Shown piece after piece: positions 43,995 through 53,082 of a stretch of 64,000 bases of DNA. The notes beneath the pieces were generated by a model. The model was not told the DNA's origin and ran no database searches. It saw nothing but the letters and a program-made list of their open reading frames with translations. How positions within the stretch are numbered: the stretch's first letter is position 1; each line of letters starts with the position of its first letter. Location of the stretch: assembly GCA_016200085.1 (NCBI GenBank), contig JACQFL010000042.1:28615-92614 (forward strand). Reading direction: 5' to 3'. The DNA comes from Candidatus Rokuibacteriota bacterium (lineage in GTDB: Bacteria > Methylomirabilota > Methylomirabilia > Rokubacteriales > CSP1-6). Position numbers and translations under genes: made by a program.

Positions 43995-46829
43995 TCAATT
44001 CCCGCTGACGACCAGCTTGGCGGCCGGGCCTTCGATCCGGACGAGGGCAGCGTTGCCGCCCATGTTGATGGTGCCGAGGCCCGCGTTCTTGATCGGGTTG
44101 GTGATGCTCACCTGCGTGGCCGAGGCGCCGGCCACGAACGCGATCTTGATGCCGCTGACCGTGCCGCAGGCGAAGGAGGCGCACAGGCTGTTCGTCACGT
44201 TGACGACGTTGCCCGCGCTGCCGCCGAACGCGATGAGCGCCCCGCCGATGCTCACCACCGAGTTGCCGGTGATGGCCAGCAGCGGGCCGGTGATCAGGTT
44301 CAGGGTGCTGCCGTTCGTCACCCGGACGAGGTCGCTGGTGGTCCGCAGCAGGCTGCCGCCGTTGACGGAGGCCAGAGCCCCGCTGCTCACGCTGAGCGTG
44401 CTCGCCGAGAGGTTCACGATCGCGCTCGTGCTGTCGAGCTTGGCGTTCTTCACGAGGCGGATGGCGTCCAGCGAGACGTTCATGGTGGTGCCGCCGAGCA
44501 GGCTGAGGAGCGGCGCGCTCGCCAGGAAGAGGGCCGAGTCGAGCAGCACGCCGCCCCGGAGGCTGATGGTGCTGCCCGAGGCCTCGAAGAGCGCGCCCCC
44601 GGTCGAGACGGGCTGATCGGTGCCGAGGGTCAGGGCGTTGCCCTGATCGACCTCGGCGGCCAGCTGATCGGGCCGGCCGAAGAGTCCCGCCACCCCGCTG
44701 TCCGTCACGAAGGTGCTGTTGAGCATCCCGAGGACCGGCGAGGTGCTGCTGGTGGCGAGGCGGCCGCCTGGCAGCACGCCGAGCAGCGCGCCGCCCGGGG
44801 AGACGTCGACGACGGTGACGGCGTTGACGCCGCCTCCCTGCGGGACGTAGAGCCGCGTGCCGTCGGGGCTCAGCGCGACGCCGTTCGGGGAGTTGATCAC
44901 CAGGGTGGCGACGACGGTCAGCGTACCGGTGTCGATCACCGAGACCGCGTTGTTGTTCGGATGCACCACGAAGACCCGCGAGCCGTCCCAGCTGATGCCG
45001 ACCGCGCGCACGGTGTTGCCGAGGTTGACGACGCCGACGACGGTATTGGTGGCCGTTTCCAGGACCTTGAGGTCGAAGGCGCCCGGCTTGGTCACGTAGA
45101 CGCGGCTGCCGTCCGGGCTGATCGCGATGCCCTGGGTGCCGGCGCCGAGGTTCGGCGTCGCCACGACGGTGTTCGTCGCGGTGTCGATCACGGCCATCGC
45201 GTTCGAGCCGAGCTGGGTCACGTAGGCGTACTTGCCGTCGGGCGTGAGCGCGACGTTGAAGGGCGTGGAGCCCACCCCCACCGTCGCCAGCACGGTGCGC
45301 GTCGCGGTGTCGACGACGGACACCGTGTTGGCCCCTTCGTTGACGACGTAGGCGCGCGCGCCGTCGGGAGCGAACGCGATGCCCGCGGGGATCGCCCCGA
45401 CCGCGATGGTCGCGCTCACGGTGTTGGTCGCGGTATCGATGACCTTCACCTGCCCCGCGTTCATCGAGACCCAGGCTTGCCGGCCATCGGGGGAGATCGC
45501 GAGCCCGATTGGATTGTTGCCGACCGCGATCGTCGCGCTCACGGTGTTGGTCGCGTTGTCGATCACGGACACCGTGGTGTCGGTGTTGTTGGCGACGTAG
45601 GTGGCGCTGCCGCTCGGCAGGACTCCGATCCCGAAGTTCGGACCGGAACCGACACCGACGGATGCCACCACGGTGTCGAGGTTGTAGTTGGTGCCGTCGA
45701 TCGCGCTGCCCGCCACCGCGAGCAGGCCGGAGGCGAGCGAAACCCCGCCGGCGGGTTCCACCAGGACGAGGGCGCCGCCGGGCTTCCGCACCGTCGAGTT
45801 GTCGATGAGGATCAGCGGCGAGTGCTTCTCGCGGCTGAAGGAGCCCGCGAACGCCGCGAGAGCGTCGTGCTCGCCCATGGACCGCGTGGTGTCCTTGACG
45901 ATGATGGCGGGCAGGTCGTCCTCGGCGATGGCGAGGGCGCGACGGATCTCACGAAGAAGCACACGCTCGAACGAGGGGATGATCGGCGGGGGCGGCTGGT
46001 TGGTCGGGCTCGAAACCTCCCCCTGATCCGAGCCCGACCGGCCGCCCTGGGTCTCGGCCGGCGCCGCGTCGCCACCACCGCCCAGGGCCGTCATCAGCGC
46101 GGTCGCGGTCTGCACGGCCTGCGCGCGAAGCTGCTCGCGGTTGGCCGGCTCCTTGGCGGACGGCCCGCTCGCCGGCGTGAGCCCCGACGTCACGTGCCCG
46201 ACCTGGTCGGGAGGGATGGGCGCGACGCGTCCCGCCTGGCCACCGGTGGCCGTGTAGCTCTGCAGGCCGTTGACCACGGTCGGGGGGCCGACCCGGCTGC
46301 CCGTGCGCGGATCGAGCTGGTGGACCTCGACCGAGCCGCGCAGCACGTGGATGCCGCTGGTCACGCCCGACGAGACCGGGCCGCCGGACTGCGCCGTCGC
46401 CTGCGCGACCTCGGCGACGAGCACGGTGCCACGCACGGCGGCGATCGCGTTCGGGGTCCGGATCTCGACGACCTCGCCCGGCTTCATGCGTTCGTGAACC
46501 ACGGCGAGCCCGATCTTGCCGGCGTCGAGCTTCACCGTGGACACCCCGGGCGCCTCGGTGATCGTGAGCACCGAGCGCTCACGGACGGTGACCACCGCCT
46601 TGCCGCCGAGCAGCAGCCGGGCGAGCGAGCGATCGCCGGTGGTGATCTTGTCGTCGAGGTAGACATCGTCCTTGAACTTGAGCGCCACGGTCGTGAGCCC
46701 GCGACGGGTCGCCGTGACGTGCCCCTCCAGGGTCGAGACCACCCCGGCGCGTTGCTGGGCATGACCCGGCGCCGGCCAGAGCAGGACGAGCGCGGCGGCA
46801 GCGAGCCAGCGGATGCAGCGCATGGACAT
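43995..46829 (-). CDS. Exported FecR / YVTN beta-propeller / beta-helix protein
   Basis: The 944-residue protein opens with a signal peptide (RWLAAAALVLLWPAPGHAQ). Residues 30-140 are a FecR domain (LEGHVTATRRG, VLTITEAPGVS, IRTPNAIAAVRGT). A charged linker at 190-300 leads to KHSPLILIDNSTVRKPGGALVLVEPAGGVS-type strands, then at about 385-690 seven YVTN/NHL propeller blades, each with a VSVIDxATNTVxATIxVG strand and a G(I/L)AISPDG turn. From about 700 to the end is a serine/leucine-rich repeat of short strands (VLLDSALFLASAPLLSLLGG style) like a haemagglutinin beta-helix. The propeller seems to be inserted within the beta-helix. It is probably surface or secreted. ATG 46829 is chosen by the signal peptide; ATG 46823 is equally possible. 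Confidence 0.85.
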   Translation of the reverse strand: MSMRCIRWLAAAALVLLWPAPGHAQQRAGVVSTLEGHVTATRRGLTTVALKFKDDVYLDDKITTGDRSLARLLLGGKAVVTVRERSVLTITEAPGVSTVKLDAGKIGLAVVHERMKPGEVVEIRTPNAIAAVRGTVLVAEVAQATAQSGGPVSSGVTSGIHVLRGSVEVHQLDPRTGSRVGPPTVVNGLQSYTATGGQAGRVAPIPPDQVGHVTSGLTPASGPSAKEPANREQLRAQAVQTATALMTALGGGGDAAPAETQGGRSGSDQGEVSSPTNQPPPPIIPSFERVLLREIRRALAIAEDDLPAIIVKDTTRSMGEHDALAAFAGSFSREKHSPLILIDNSTVRKPGGALVLVEPAGGVSLASGLLAVAGSAIDGTNYNLDTVVASVGVGSGPNFGIGVLPSGSATYVANNTDTTVSVIDNATNTVSATIAVGNNPIGLAISPDGRQAWVSMNAGQVKVIDTATNTVSATIAVGAIPAGIAFAPDGARAYVVNEGANTVSVVDTATRTVLATVGVGSTPFNVALTPDGKYAYVTQLGSNAMAVIDTATNTVVATPNLGAGTQGIAISPDGSRVYVTKPGAFDLKVLETATNTVVGVVNLGNTVRAVGISWDGSRVFVVHPNNNAVSVIDTGTLTVVATLVINSPNGVALSPDGTRLYVPQGGGVNAVTVVDVSPGGALLGVLPGGRLATSSTSPVLGMLNSTFVTDSGVAGLFGRPDQLAAEVDQGNALTLGTDQPVSTGGALFEASGSTISLRGGVLLDSALFLASAPLLSLLGGTTMNVSLDAIRLVKNAKLDSTSAIVNLSASTLSVSSGALASVNGGSLLRTTSDLVRVTNGSTLNLITGPLLAITGNSVVSIGGALIAFGGSAGNVVNVTNSLCASFACGTVSGIKIAFVAGASATQVSITNPIKNAGLGTINMGGNAALVRIEGPAAKLVVSGN

Positions 46830-47000
46830 GGCGGGGTTATCGGCCACGGCCGCCCGGGATCGCACCGCCCCGCCCGAAATCCGACCGCCCGCCTGCATCC
46901 GGCCTGCACTAATTGCGGGTCGCGGGGAATCACCCGCGGGGAGGCGGAATCATGGTCGGCGTCGGCCGGTGACGCCGACCGCCGCGACGGCGGCTGGGGC

Positions 47001-47134
47001 GCGGGCCGGGGGACAGCGTGCCGGAAGCCTTGGGTACGCGTCGCTTCGCCGCGCGCGCCCGGCGAGCGCACGCGAGCACGCCACGAACCGAGAGCCTACG
47101 CGGTCGGCTTCCGGCACCCTGTCCCCCGGCCCGC
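47001..47134 (+). repeat. Family B long inverted repeat element (B3)
   Basis: Arms 47001-47029 and 47106-47134 pair over 29 bases with a single mismatch (GCGGGCCGGGGGACAGCGTG then CCGGAAGCC). The core has TTGGGTACGCGTCGC, GCGAGCGCACGCGAGCAC and CCTACGCGGTC, closely matching B2. The 336-base gap between the FecR gene start and the end of the next minus-strand gene holds this element and about 170 bases upstream of the FecR gene with a weak GC-rich promoter region; nothing else is recognisable. Confidence 0.85.
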
Positions 47135-47165
47135 GCCTCAGCCGCCGCTGCGCGCGCCCGTCGAT

Positions 47166-47516
47166 TCAGACGACGCGATACAGGACGTGGCGGCGGTTCG
47201 TCGTGAAGGGGCGAACCTCGGCAGGCCAGCGGCCGGCATCGACCGCCGCCGCCCACGCGGGGCTGACGAGAACCTCGGGGCTCTCGACCTCGTAGAGCGC
47301 GTTGTAGCGCGGCTCGTTCTCGAACACGATCGTGCGGCGCTCGCCGCCGATGATCATCGTCACCGGCTCCTTGTGCAGGCGCGTGACGGAGACCACGCCC
47401 GGCACCTTCAGGAGCAGCGGCACGTGCTCCCGGTCGTAGACCTCGTTGAAGACGGCTTCCTTCCCGGGCTCGACGTCCATGGCGGCGGTGAAGAGGTAGC
47501 GGCTCCGGATCGGCAT
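47166..47516 (-). CDS. Small dimeric alpha+beta barrel-like protein, unknown
   Basis: The 116-residue protein starts MPIRSRYLFTAAMDVEPGKE, then AVFNEVYDREHVPLLLKVPGV and a LYEVESPEVLVSPAWAAAVDAG stretch. This strand-helix order (E..FNxWYxxxHVP) is typical of EthD/NIPSNAP-like dimeric alpha/beta barrels that bind small hydrophobic compounds. No catalytic residue can be named. GAGGAGCCTGCC precedes ATG 47516. It is divergent from the alpha/beta hydrolase gene with 86 bases between, and could share its regulation. Confidence 0.65.
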   Translation of the reverse strand: MPIRSRYLFTAAMDVEPGKEAVFNEVYDREHVPLLLKVPGVVSVTRLHKEPVTMIIGGERRTIVFENEPRYNALYEVESPEVLVSPAWAAAVDAGRWPAEVRPFTTNRRHVLYRVV

Positions 47517-47602
47517 GGCAGGCTCCTCAGGACGGCATGATCGCCGGCGTCGACGCCGGCGGCGCGCCACGATACCATGAGCGCTTCGAGAGGAGGGTCC
47601 CC

Positions 47603-49558
47603 ATGGCCGTCGCGCGTCTCGAGATCCAGCACCGGTCCGTCGTCCTCGACGGTCGGCCCTTCGGCGCTGCCGGAGCGTACGAGAAACTGGCGGGGGTCGT
47701 CCACTTCGCCGTGGATCCCAAGCACCCCCTGCACGAGTCGATCACCGACCTCGCGCTGGCTCCGCGCAACGGCGCCGGGCTCGTCGAATCGCGCGCGGAC
47801 TTCTACCTGCTGCAGCCCGTCGATCCCGCCCGCGGCAACCGCGGGCTGCTGCTCGACGTGCCGAACCGTGGCCGCAAGGTCGCGCTCGGAATGTTCAACA
47901 GCGCCGTCCGCGTGCCCGACCCGAGCACGCCCGAGGACTTCGGCAACGGCTTCCTGATGCGCCACGGCTGGAGCGTGGCCTGGACGGGCTGGCAGCACGA
48001 CGTGCCTCGCCAGGACGGGCTCATGACGCTGACCGTGCCCGTCGCCCGCGAGCCGGACGGGCCGATCACAGGCCTCCTGCGCTGCGAGTTCCGGCCGAAC
48101 GCCCCGGCGCCCGCGCTCAGGCTGGCCGATCGGTATCACATCGCGCATCCCGTGGCGGGGGGCGACGACCCGGACGCGCGCCTGACCGTCCGGGAGCACG
48201 CCGGCGCCCCTGCCGTGGCCATCCCGCGCGCGCGCTTCCGTTTTCCCGACCCGACGCACGTCGCGCTCGAGGGCGGGTTCATCCCCGGCGCGATCTACGA
48301 CCTCGTCTACCGGGCCGCCGACCCGCCGCTGGTGGGCCTCGGCCTGCTCGCCGTTCGCGACGCCGGCGCCTTCCTCCGCTGGGCGGGCGCGGCCGACGGC
48401 AACCCGTGCGCGGGCCGGATCGATCGCGCGTGCGTCTTCGGGGTCTCGCAGACCGGGCGCTTCCTGCGCCACCTGCTCTACCTCGGGCTGAACGAGGACG
48501 AGCGCGGGCGCCAGGTCTTCGACGCCGTGGTGCCGCACGTGGCGGGCGCGCGCCGCGGGGAGTTCAATTGCCGGTTCGGGCAGCCGTCCCTCAACGCGCT
48601 CGAAGCCGTCGGCGACCTCTTCCCCTTCGCCGACGACGAGCAGCTCGATCCCGTCACCGGGCAGCGCGACGGCCTGCTCTCCCGCCTGGCCGCGCGCGGC
48701 CCCCTGCCGAGGATCTTCACGATCAACACCTCGGCGGAGTACTGGCGGGGCGACGCCTCGCTCGTCCACACCGACGTCGAGGGCCGCCGCGACGTGACCC
48801 CGCCCGCCGCGGTGCGCCAGTACCTGCTCGCGGGCACGCAGCACACCCCGGGCACGCTGCCGCCGCCGGACGCCGATCCGAACACCGGCAGCCGCGGGCG
48901 GCACCCCTTCAACGTCGTGGACTACGCGCCGCTCCTGCGCGCGACTCTCGTCAACCTCGACCGCTGGGTGAGCGAGGGCGTCGAGCCGCCCCCGAGCGCG
49001 ATCCCGCGCCTCGCCGACGGCACCGCCGTCCCCCACGAGTCGCTCCGGCCGGCCTTCCGGGCCATCCCGGACGTGAGATTCCCCGATCGCGTGAGCCGTC
49101 CGGCGCGCCTGGACTTCGGCAAGGACGCGGCGCGAGGCATCGTGACCGAGCTGCCGCCGGCCGCCGGCGCGACGTACCCGACGCTGGTCTCCGCCGTCGA
49201 CGGCGACGGCAACGAGGTGGCCGGCGTGCGGCCGGTGGAGCTGCGTGTCCCGATCGCCACCTTCACGGGCTGGAACCCGCGCGATCCCGCGCAGGGCGCG
49301 CCGGGAGACCTCATGTCGATGCTGGGCTCGACGCTCGCCTTCCCCCGCACGCGTCAGGAGCGCGAGCGCACGCGCGATCCCCGGCGGTCGATCGAGGAGC
49401 GCTATGCCTCGCGCGCGGCCTACCGCGAGGCGGCGCGCGCGGCGGCGCTGGTCCTGGTGGGCGAGCGCCACGCGCTGGCCGAGGACGTCGACGCCATGGT
49501 CGAGCGCGCGGGTCGCCTCTGGGACTGGGTGCAGACGCTCATCCCGCTGCGACGGTGA
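47603..49558 (+). CDS. Alpha/beta hydrolase domain-containing protein (Abhydrolase_10 type)
   Basis: The 651-residue protein matches the large 'alpha/beta hydrolase domain' family: VVLDGRPFGAAGAYEKLAGV near the start, PRGNRGLLLDVPNRG-like segment, a long middle part with GVSQTGRFLRHLLY (nucleophile elbow GVSQTG) and LVHTDVEGRRDV, NVVDYAPLLRATLVNL. Substrate is unknown; related proteins occur in terpenoid and steroid-degrading bacteria. AGGAGGG lies 6 bases before ATG 47603. Its last 20 bases overlap the end of the convergent TPR gene. Confidence 0.85.
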   Translation: MAVARLEIQHRSVVLDGRPFGAAGAYEKLAGVVHFAVDPKHPLHESITDLALAPRNGAGLVESRADFYLLQPVDPARGNRGLLLDVPNRGRKVALGMFNSAVRVPDPSTPEDFGNGFLMRHGWSVAWTGWQHDVPRQDGLMTLTVPVAREPDGPITGLLRCEFRPNAPAPALRLADRYHIAHPVAGGDDPDARLTVREHAGAPAVAIPRARFRFPDPTHVALEGGFIPGAIYDLVYRAADPPLVGLGLLAVRDAGAFLRWAGAADGNPCAGRIDRACVFGVSQTGRFLRHLLYLGLNEDERGRQVFDAVVPHVAGARRGEFNCRFGQPSLNALEAVGDLFPFADDEQLDPVTGQRDGLLSRLAARGPLPRIFTINTSAEYWRGDASLVHTDVEGRRDVTPPAAVRQYLLAGTQHTPGTLPPPDADPNTGSRGRHPFNVVDYAPLLRATLVNLDRWVSEGVEPPPSAIPRLADGTAVPHESLRPAFRAIPDVRFPDRVSRPARLDFGKDAARGIVTELPPAAGATYPTLVSAVDGDGNEVAGVRPVELRVPIATFTGWNPRDPAQGAPGDLMSMLGSTLAFPRTRQERERTRDPRRSIEERYASRAAYREAARAAALVLVGERHALAEDVDAMVERAGRLWDWVQTLIPLRR

Positions 49559-50834
49559 CCGGCCGGACGGCCGGGCGTCGAGCGAGGCGGTCCCGCAGCA
49601 CGGCCTCGGCCCGCTCCTTCCGTCCCGCGCGGAGATAGGCGCCGAGCAGCGTGTCCTCGAAGACGTCGCGCTGGGCGGCGCTGCCGCCGACGCGGACGAG
49701 CTCGTGCGCCCACGGCTCGAGCCGGGCGATGACCTCCTCCCACTGCCCCCGCGCGAACGCCGCGATCGCGCGGGCCAGCGCCACCGCCACGGGCCCGGCG
49801 GCCAGCCTGCCCGCCGCGAGGGCCGCCTCCAGCTCGGCGATGCGGCCCTCGAGCGCCCCGGTGTCGCCGGCGGCCGCGAAGGCGAGCGCGCAGTGGGCAT
49901 CGGCGAACGTCACGCCCATGCGCGGGAACGCCTCCCGCGCGAGCGCGCTCACGTCCTCCCACCCGGGCGCGGCGCGGCCGGCGAGCTTCAGCCGCCAGAG
50001 CAGCGAGGAGGCGTCGGTCACCGTGGTGACGGCGACGGCGCGCGAGGCGCCCGGGCGGATCGCGTCGCGATAGATCTCGAGCGCGCGCGCCTCGTGGCCC
50101 TCCGCGAGCTCGAAGAGCGCCAGGTGCCACGAGATGTGACAGTGGAGCTGGCCGGCGCGATCGTAGCCGGGCAGCCACGACTCGACGAAGCTCGCCCCGC
50201 CGGCCGCGTCGCCCATCTCGTAGTACACGTGCGCCAGCGAGTGGACGGCGTTGGCGTTGGCGGGCTGGAGCGCGAACGAGCGCTCGAGCAGGCGGCCGCC
50301 CACGTCGGGACGGCCGGCCTCGGTGTGGGCGAAGCCGTGCATGCCGAGGAACCACCAGTCGTCGCCGTACGCCGGAGCCAGGCGGTCGAGGAGGTCGCGC
50401 ATGAACTCGTTGCGATCGGCGCGGCCGCTGAAGCCCACGAGGCTGTAGACGCCGGTCAGGAGCGAGAGCACCAGCGCGTCGGCAGGGAACTCGCGCAGAT
50501 GCGCCAGGGCCAGCTCGAGCGCCAGCGCCGCCTGTCCCTCGATCCCCAGCGCGATGGCCTCGACGTGCTGGCGCTGCCGGCGCTCCCCGCCCGCTGCGAG
50601 CGTGCGGGCGTCCGCCGCCGCCGCTTTCGCCTCCGGGATCCTCGCACGCGCCTGCAGCGCGCGGGCGCGGCCTGCGTGGCCGAGCGCAAAGCCGGGATCC
50701 GCGGCCACCGCCGCGTCGAAGGCGTCGATGGGGCCCGGCGCGGCAGAGAGCAGACGATCGACGGCGTCGACGTACGCATCGCGCGCCGGCGCAGACGTGG
50801 TTCCCAGGGCCAGGCCGTACCGATCGTGGGTCAT
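49539..50834 (-). CDS. Tetratricopeptide-like repeat protein
   Basis: This 431-residue all-helical protein resembles cytoplasmic TPR proteins of the TTC38 type, with repeated Ala-rich helical pairs such as FALGHAGRARALQARARIPEA, WWFLGMHGFAHTEAGRPDVG and NANAVHSLAHVYYEMGDAAG. HSLAHVYYEMGD and HCHISWHLALFELAEG are conserved pieces of that group. It has no signal peptide. Function is unknown. It overlaps the 3' end of the hydrolase gene on the other strand and lies 109 bases from the divergent amidase gene. Confidence 0.75.
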   Translation of the reverse strand: MTHDRYGLALGTTSAPARDAYVDAVDRLLSAAPGPIDAFDAAVAADPGFALGHAGRARALQARARIPEAKAAAADARTLAAGGERRQRQHVEAIALGIEGQAALALELALAHLREFPADALVLSLLTGVYSLVGFSGRADRNEFMRDLLDRLAPAYGDDWWFLGMHGFAHTEAGRPDVGGRLLERSFALQPANANAVHSLAHVYYEMGDAAGGASFVESWLPGYDRAGQLHCHISWHLALFELAEGHEARALEIYRDAIRPGASRAVAVTTVTDASSLLWRLKLAGRAAPGWEDVSALAREAFPRMGVTFADAHCALAFAAAGDTGALEGRIAELEAALAAGRLAAGPVAVALARAIAAFARGQWEEVIARLEPWAHELVRVGGSAAQRDVFEDTLLGAYLRAGRKERAEAVLRDRLARRPAVRPVTVAAG

Positions 50835-50943
50835 GGGCGGAGCCTAGCCTACCCGCGCGGGCTTTGACCAGCCCCGGCCGGCCGCCCCTGGGTCGCGCTC
50901 GCGCCGAGGCGCGATCGTCGAGCGCCCTGCTAGACTCTACGCC

Positions 50944-52377
50944 ATGCCGGCATTCAAGAACTACGAGCAGTACGATGCCCTGGGGCTCGCGGAGCTCGTG
51001 CGCCGGGGCGCGGTGACGCCGGGCGCCCTGCTCGAGGCGGCCATCGAGCGGGTGGAGGCGCGCAACGGCGCCGTCAACGCGGTGGTGATGCCGCTCTATG
51101 ACCACGCCCGGCGCGCGATCGCCGACGGGCTGCCCGACGGCCCGTTCCGCGGCGTGCCCTTTCTCATGAAGGACCTCACCGCGTCGATCGCCGGGGTGCC
51201 CATGACCCGCGGCTCGCGCTTCTTCGCCGACTCGCCGCCCGCGCCGGCCGACAGCGAGCACGTGCGCCGTCTCAAGCGCGCGGGGTTGGTGATCTTCGGG
51301 CGCACCAACACCTGCGAGCTCGGGCTCAGCCTCACCTGCGAGCCGCAGCTCCACGGCCCGACCCGGAACCCGTGGGATCTGTCGCGGATCTCCGGGGGCT
51401 CGAGCGGCGGCGCCGCGGCCGCGGTGGCGGCGCGCCTGCTGCCGATGGCCCACGCCACCGACGGCTTCGGCTCGATCCGCGCGCCCGCGGCCTGCTGCGG
51501 CCTGGTGGGGCTCAAGCCCACGCGCGGGCGCAACACGATGGCCCCCGCGCTCGGCGAGGGCCTCGCAGGGTGCTCGGCGGAGCACGCGGTGACCCTCACG
51601 GTGCGTGACTGTGCCGCGCTGCTCGACGCCACCGCCGGCGCGGGCGAGGGCGATCCGTACATCGCGCCGGCGCGCGAGCGGCCCTTCCTCCACGAGGTGG
51701 CCACGCCAGGACCGCGGCTGCGCATCGCGTACACGACCGTCGCGCCGAGCGGCGCTCCCGTCGGAGCCGCGTGCGTGACGCTGCTGCGCGACGTCGCGCG
51801 ACTCTGCGCCGATCTCGGGCACCGCGTCGAGGAAGCGCGCCCCGAGGTCGACGGCGACGCGATGGTCCCGGCGTTTCTCACGCTGGTCACCGCCAACACC
51901 GTCGTCAACCTGGCGAGTCACGCCTCGAAGGGGCGCCCGCCGCGCGAGGACGAGGTCGAGCGCGTGACGTGGGCCACCGGCCAGAAGGGCGAGCGCGTGA
52001 GCGGAGCCGACTACGTCCGCGCCACGCAGACGGCCCACCGTCTCGGCCGGCAGATGGCGGCGTTCCACCGGGACTGGGACGTGCTCCTGACCCCTGGCCT
52101 GGCCACGCCCGCGGTGAAGCTCGGCTGGATCGACATGATGCTCGACGACGTCGCCGAGTACTGGCGCCGCGTGTTCGCCTTCTCGCCCTTCACCGTCTGG
52201 TTCAACCTCACCGGGCAGCCGGCGATGATGCTCCCGCTCGGGACGACCGACGGCGGCCTGCCGCTCGCCGTCCAGCTCGCCGGGCGGTACGGGGACGAGG
52301 CGGCCCTGTTCCGCCTCGCGGGAGAGCTCGAGCGCGCGCGCCCCTGGATCGCACGCCGCCCACCCCTCGCCCGCTGA
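50944..52377 (+). CDS. Amidase signature-family protein
   Basis: The 477-residue enzyme has the amidase triad: Lys76 (VPFLMKDL), the cis-Ser in the Gly/Ser loop GGSSGG (151-156) and the nucleophile Ser177 in DGFGSIRAPA. LTPGLATPAV and WFNLTGQPAMMLPLG are typical of the C-terminal half. It hydrolyses an amide or acts like a GatA-type transamidase; alone, a catabolic amidase is more likely. It stands alone between the TPR gene and a TPR lipoprotein. Confidence 0.92.
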   Translation: MPAFKNYEQYDALGLAELVRRGAVTPGALLEAAIERVEARNGAVNAVVMPLYDHARRAIADGLPDGPFRGVPFLMKDLTASIAGVPMTRGSRFFADSPPAPADSEHVRRLKRAGLVIFGRTNTCELGLSLTCEPQLHGPTRNPWDLSRISGGSSGGAAAAVAARLLPMAHATDGFGSIRAPAACCGLVGLKPTRGRNTMAPALGEGLAGCSAEHAVTLTVRDCAALLDATAGAGEGDPYIAPARERPFLHEVATPGPRLRIAYTTVAPSGAPVGAACVTLLRDVARLCADLGHRVEEARPEVDGDAMVPAFLTLVTANTVVNLASHASKGRPPREDEVERVTWATGQKGERVSGADYVRATQTAHRLGRQMAAFHRDWDVLLTPGLATPAVKLGWIDMMLDDVAEYWRRVFAFSPFTVWFNLTGQPAMMLPLGTTDGGLPLAVQLAGRYGDEAALFRLAGELERARPWIARRPPLAR

Positions 52378-52390
52378 CCGGCTGCCGCGA

Positions 52391-52434
52391 ATTCGAGGGG
52401 CGCCCCGGGCGCGGGGGGCATGTCGGGGCGCCCG
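52391..52434. repeat. Possible family A remnant
   Basis: ATTCGAGGGGCGCCCCGGGC followed by GCGGGGGGCATGTCGGGGCG and CCCG keeps the first tag of family A (TTCGAGGGGCGCC, as at 12252) but little else. It lies between the convergent amidase and lipoprotein genes. Confidence 0.35.
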
Positions 52435-52443
52435 ATGAATCCG

Positions 52444-53013
52444 CTAGAAACAGACGGGGCCGTGGCGGGTGGCGTAGCACTGCAGGGGCCTGCCGTAGGG
52501 CGGCGCGTAGAGGCCCTGGGCCCGCTCGGCCTGGCTCAGGCGCTCTTCGAGATGGGCGGCGTCCTCGAGGCTCGCCGCGACGTAGTCGCGCGTCGGCTCG
52601 GACAGCGGGTGCTGGTCGTTCAGGAGCGCGAGCGCGCGGTCGATCTGAGCCGTCACCCGGGGATAGTGAGGGAGGTCGCGATACGCCGCGAGATGCTCGC
52701 CGGCCCGGGCGACATCCCCCTTCCGGAGAAAAGCGAGGCCAAGGTAGAGCCGGGCCTCGTCGTTGCGCGGCTCGCGGCTGACGGCCTGCTCGAGCGGACC
52801 GATCGCGTCGTCCACGTAGCCCAGCTCGTAGCGCGAGATGCCGAGCCCGACGAGGGCCGAGACGCGTCCCGGCTCATCCCGCAGGGCCTGCTCGAAGCTC
52901 GCGATGGCGTCGAGGTACCGCCCTTGCCCGAGCGCCGTGCGGCCCTGCCGGTACGGCGTCGCGCAGCCGGCCGCGAGCACGAGCAGGGCGAGCGGGATCG
53001 CCAGCGCCTTCAT
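52444..53013 (-). CDS. TPR-containing lipoprotein
   Basis: The 189-residue product has a lipoprotein signal, MKALAIPLALLVLAAGCATP, with lipobox LAAGC and Cys17. Four TPR-like helical pairs follow: GRYLDAIASFEQALRDEPGR, ISRYELGYVDDAIGPLEQAV and so on up to AHLEERLSQAERA. It ends CYATRHGPVCF with two Cys that could form a disulphide. It probably serves as a periplasmic scaffold. ATG 53013 lies upstream of a divergent MFS gene. Confidence 0.85.
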   Translation of the reverse strand: MKALAIPLALLVLAAGCATPYRQGRTALGQGRYLDAIASFEQALRDEPGRVSALVGLGISRYELGYVDDAIGPLEQAVSREPRNDEARLYLGLAFLRKGDVARAGEHLAAYRDLPHYPRVTAQIDRALALLNDQHPLSEPTRDYVAASLEDAAHLEERLSQAERAQGLYAPPYGRPLQCYATRHGPVCF

Positions 53014-53082
53014 GGCCTCTGATCGAACTCTACGCCCGGCGGGCGCGCCGGCAAAGTGACGCTCGTGTATGATCGCCGGGCC

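Noticed and set aside
42426..47540. A 1704-codon open frame on the plus strand opposite the amidohydrolase and FecR genes
   Set aside because: Runs through family A and B repeats and two real genes in antisense, with no family pattern.
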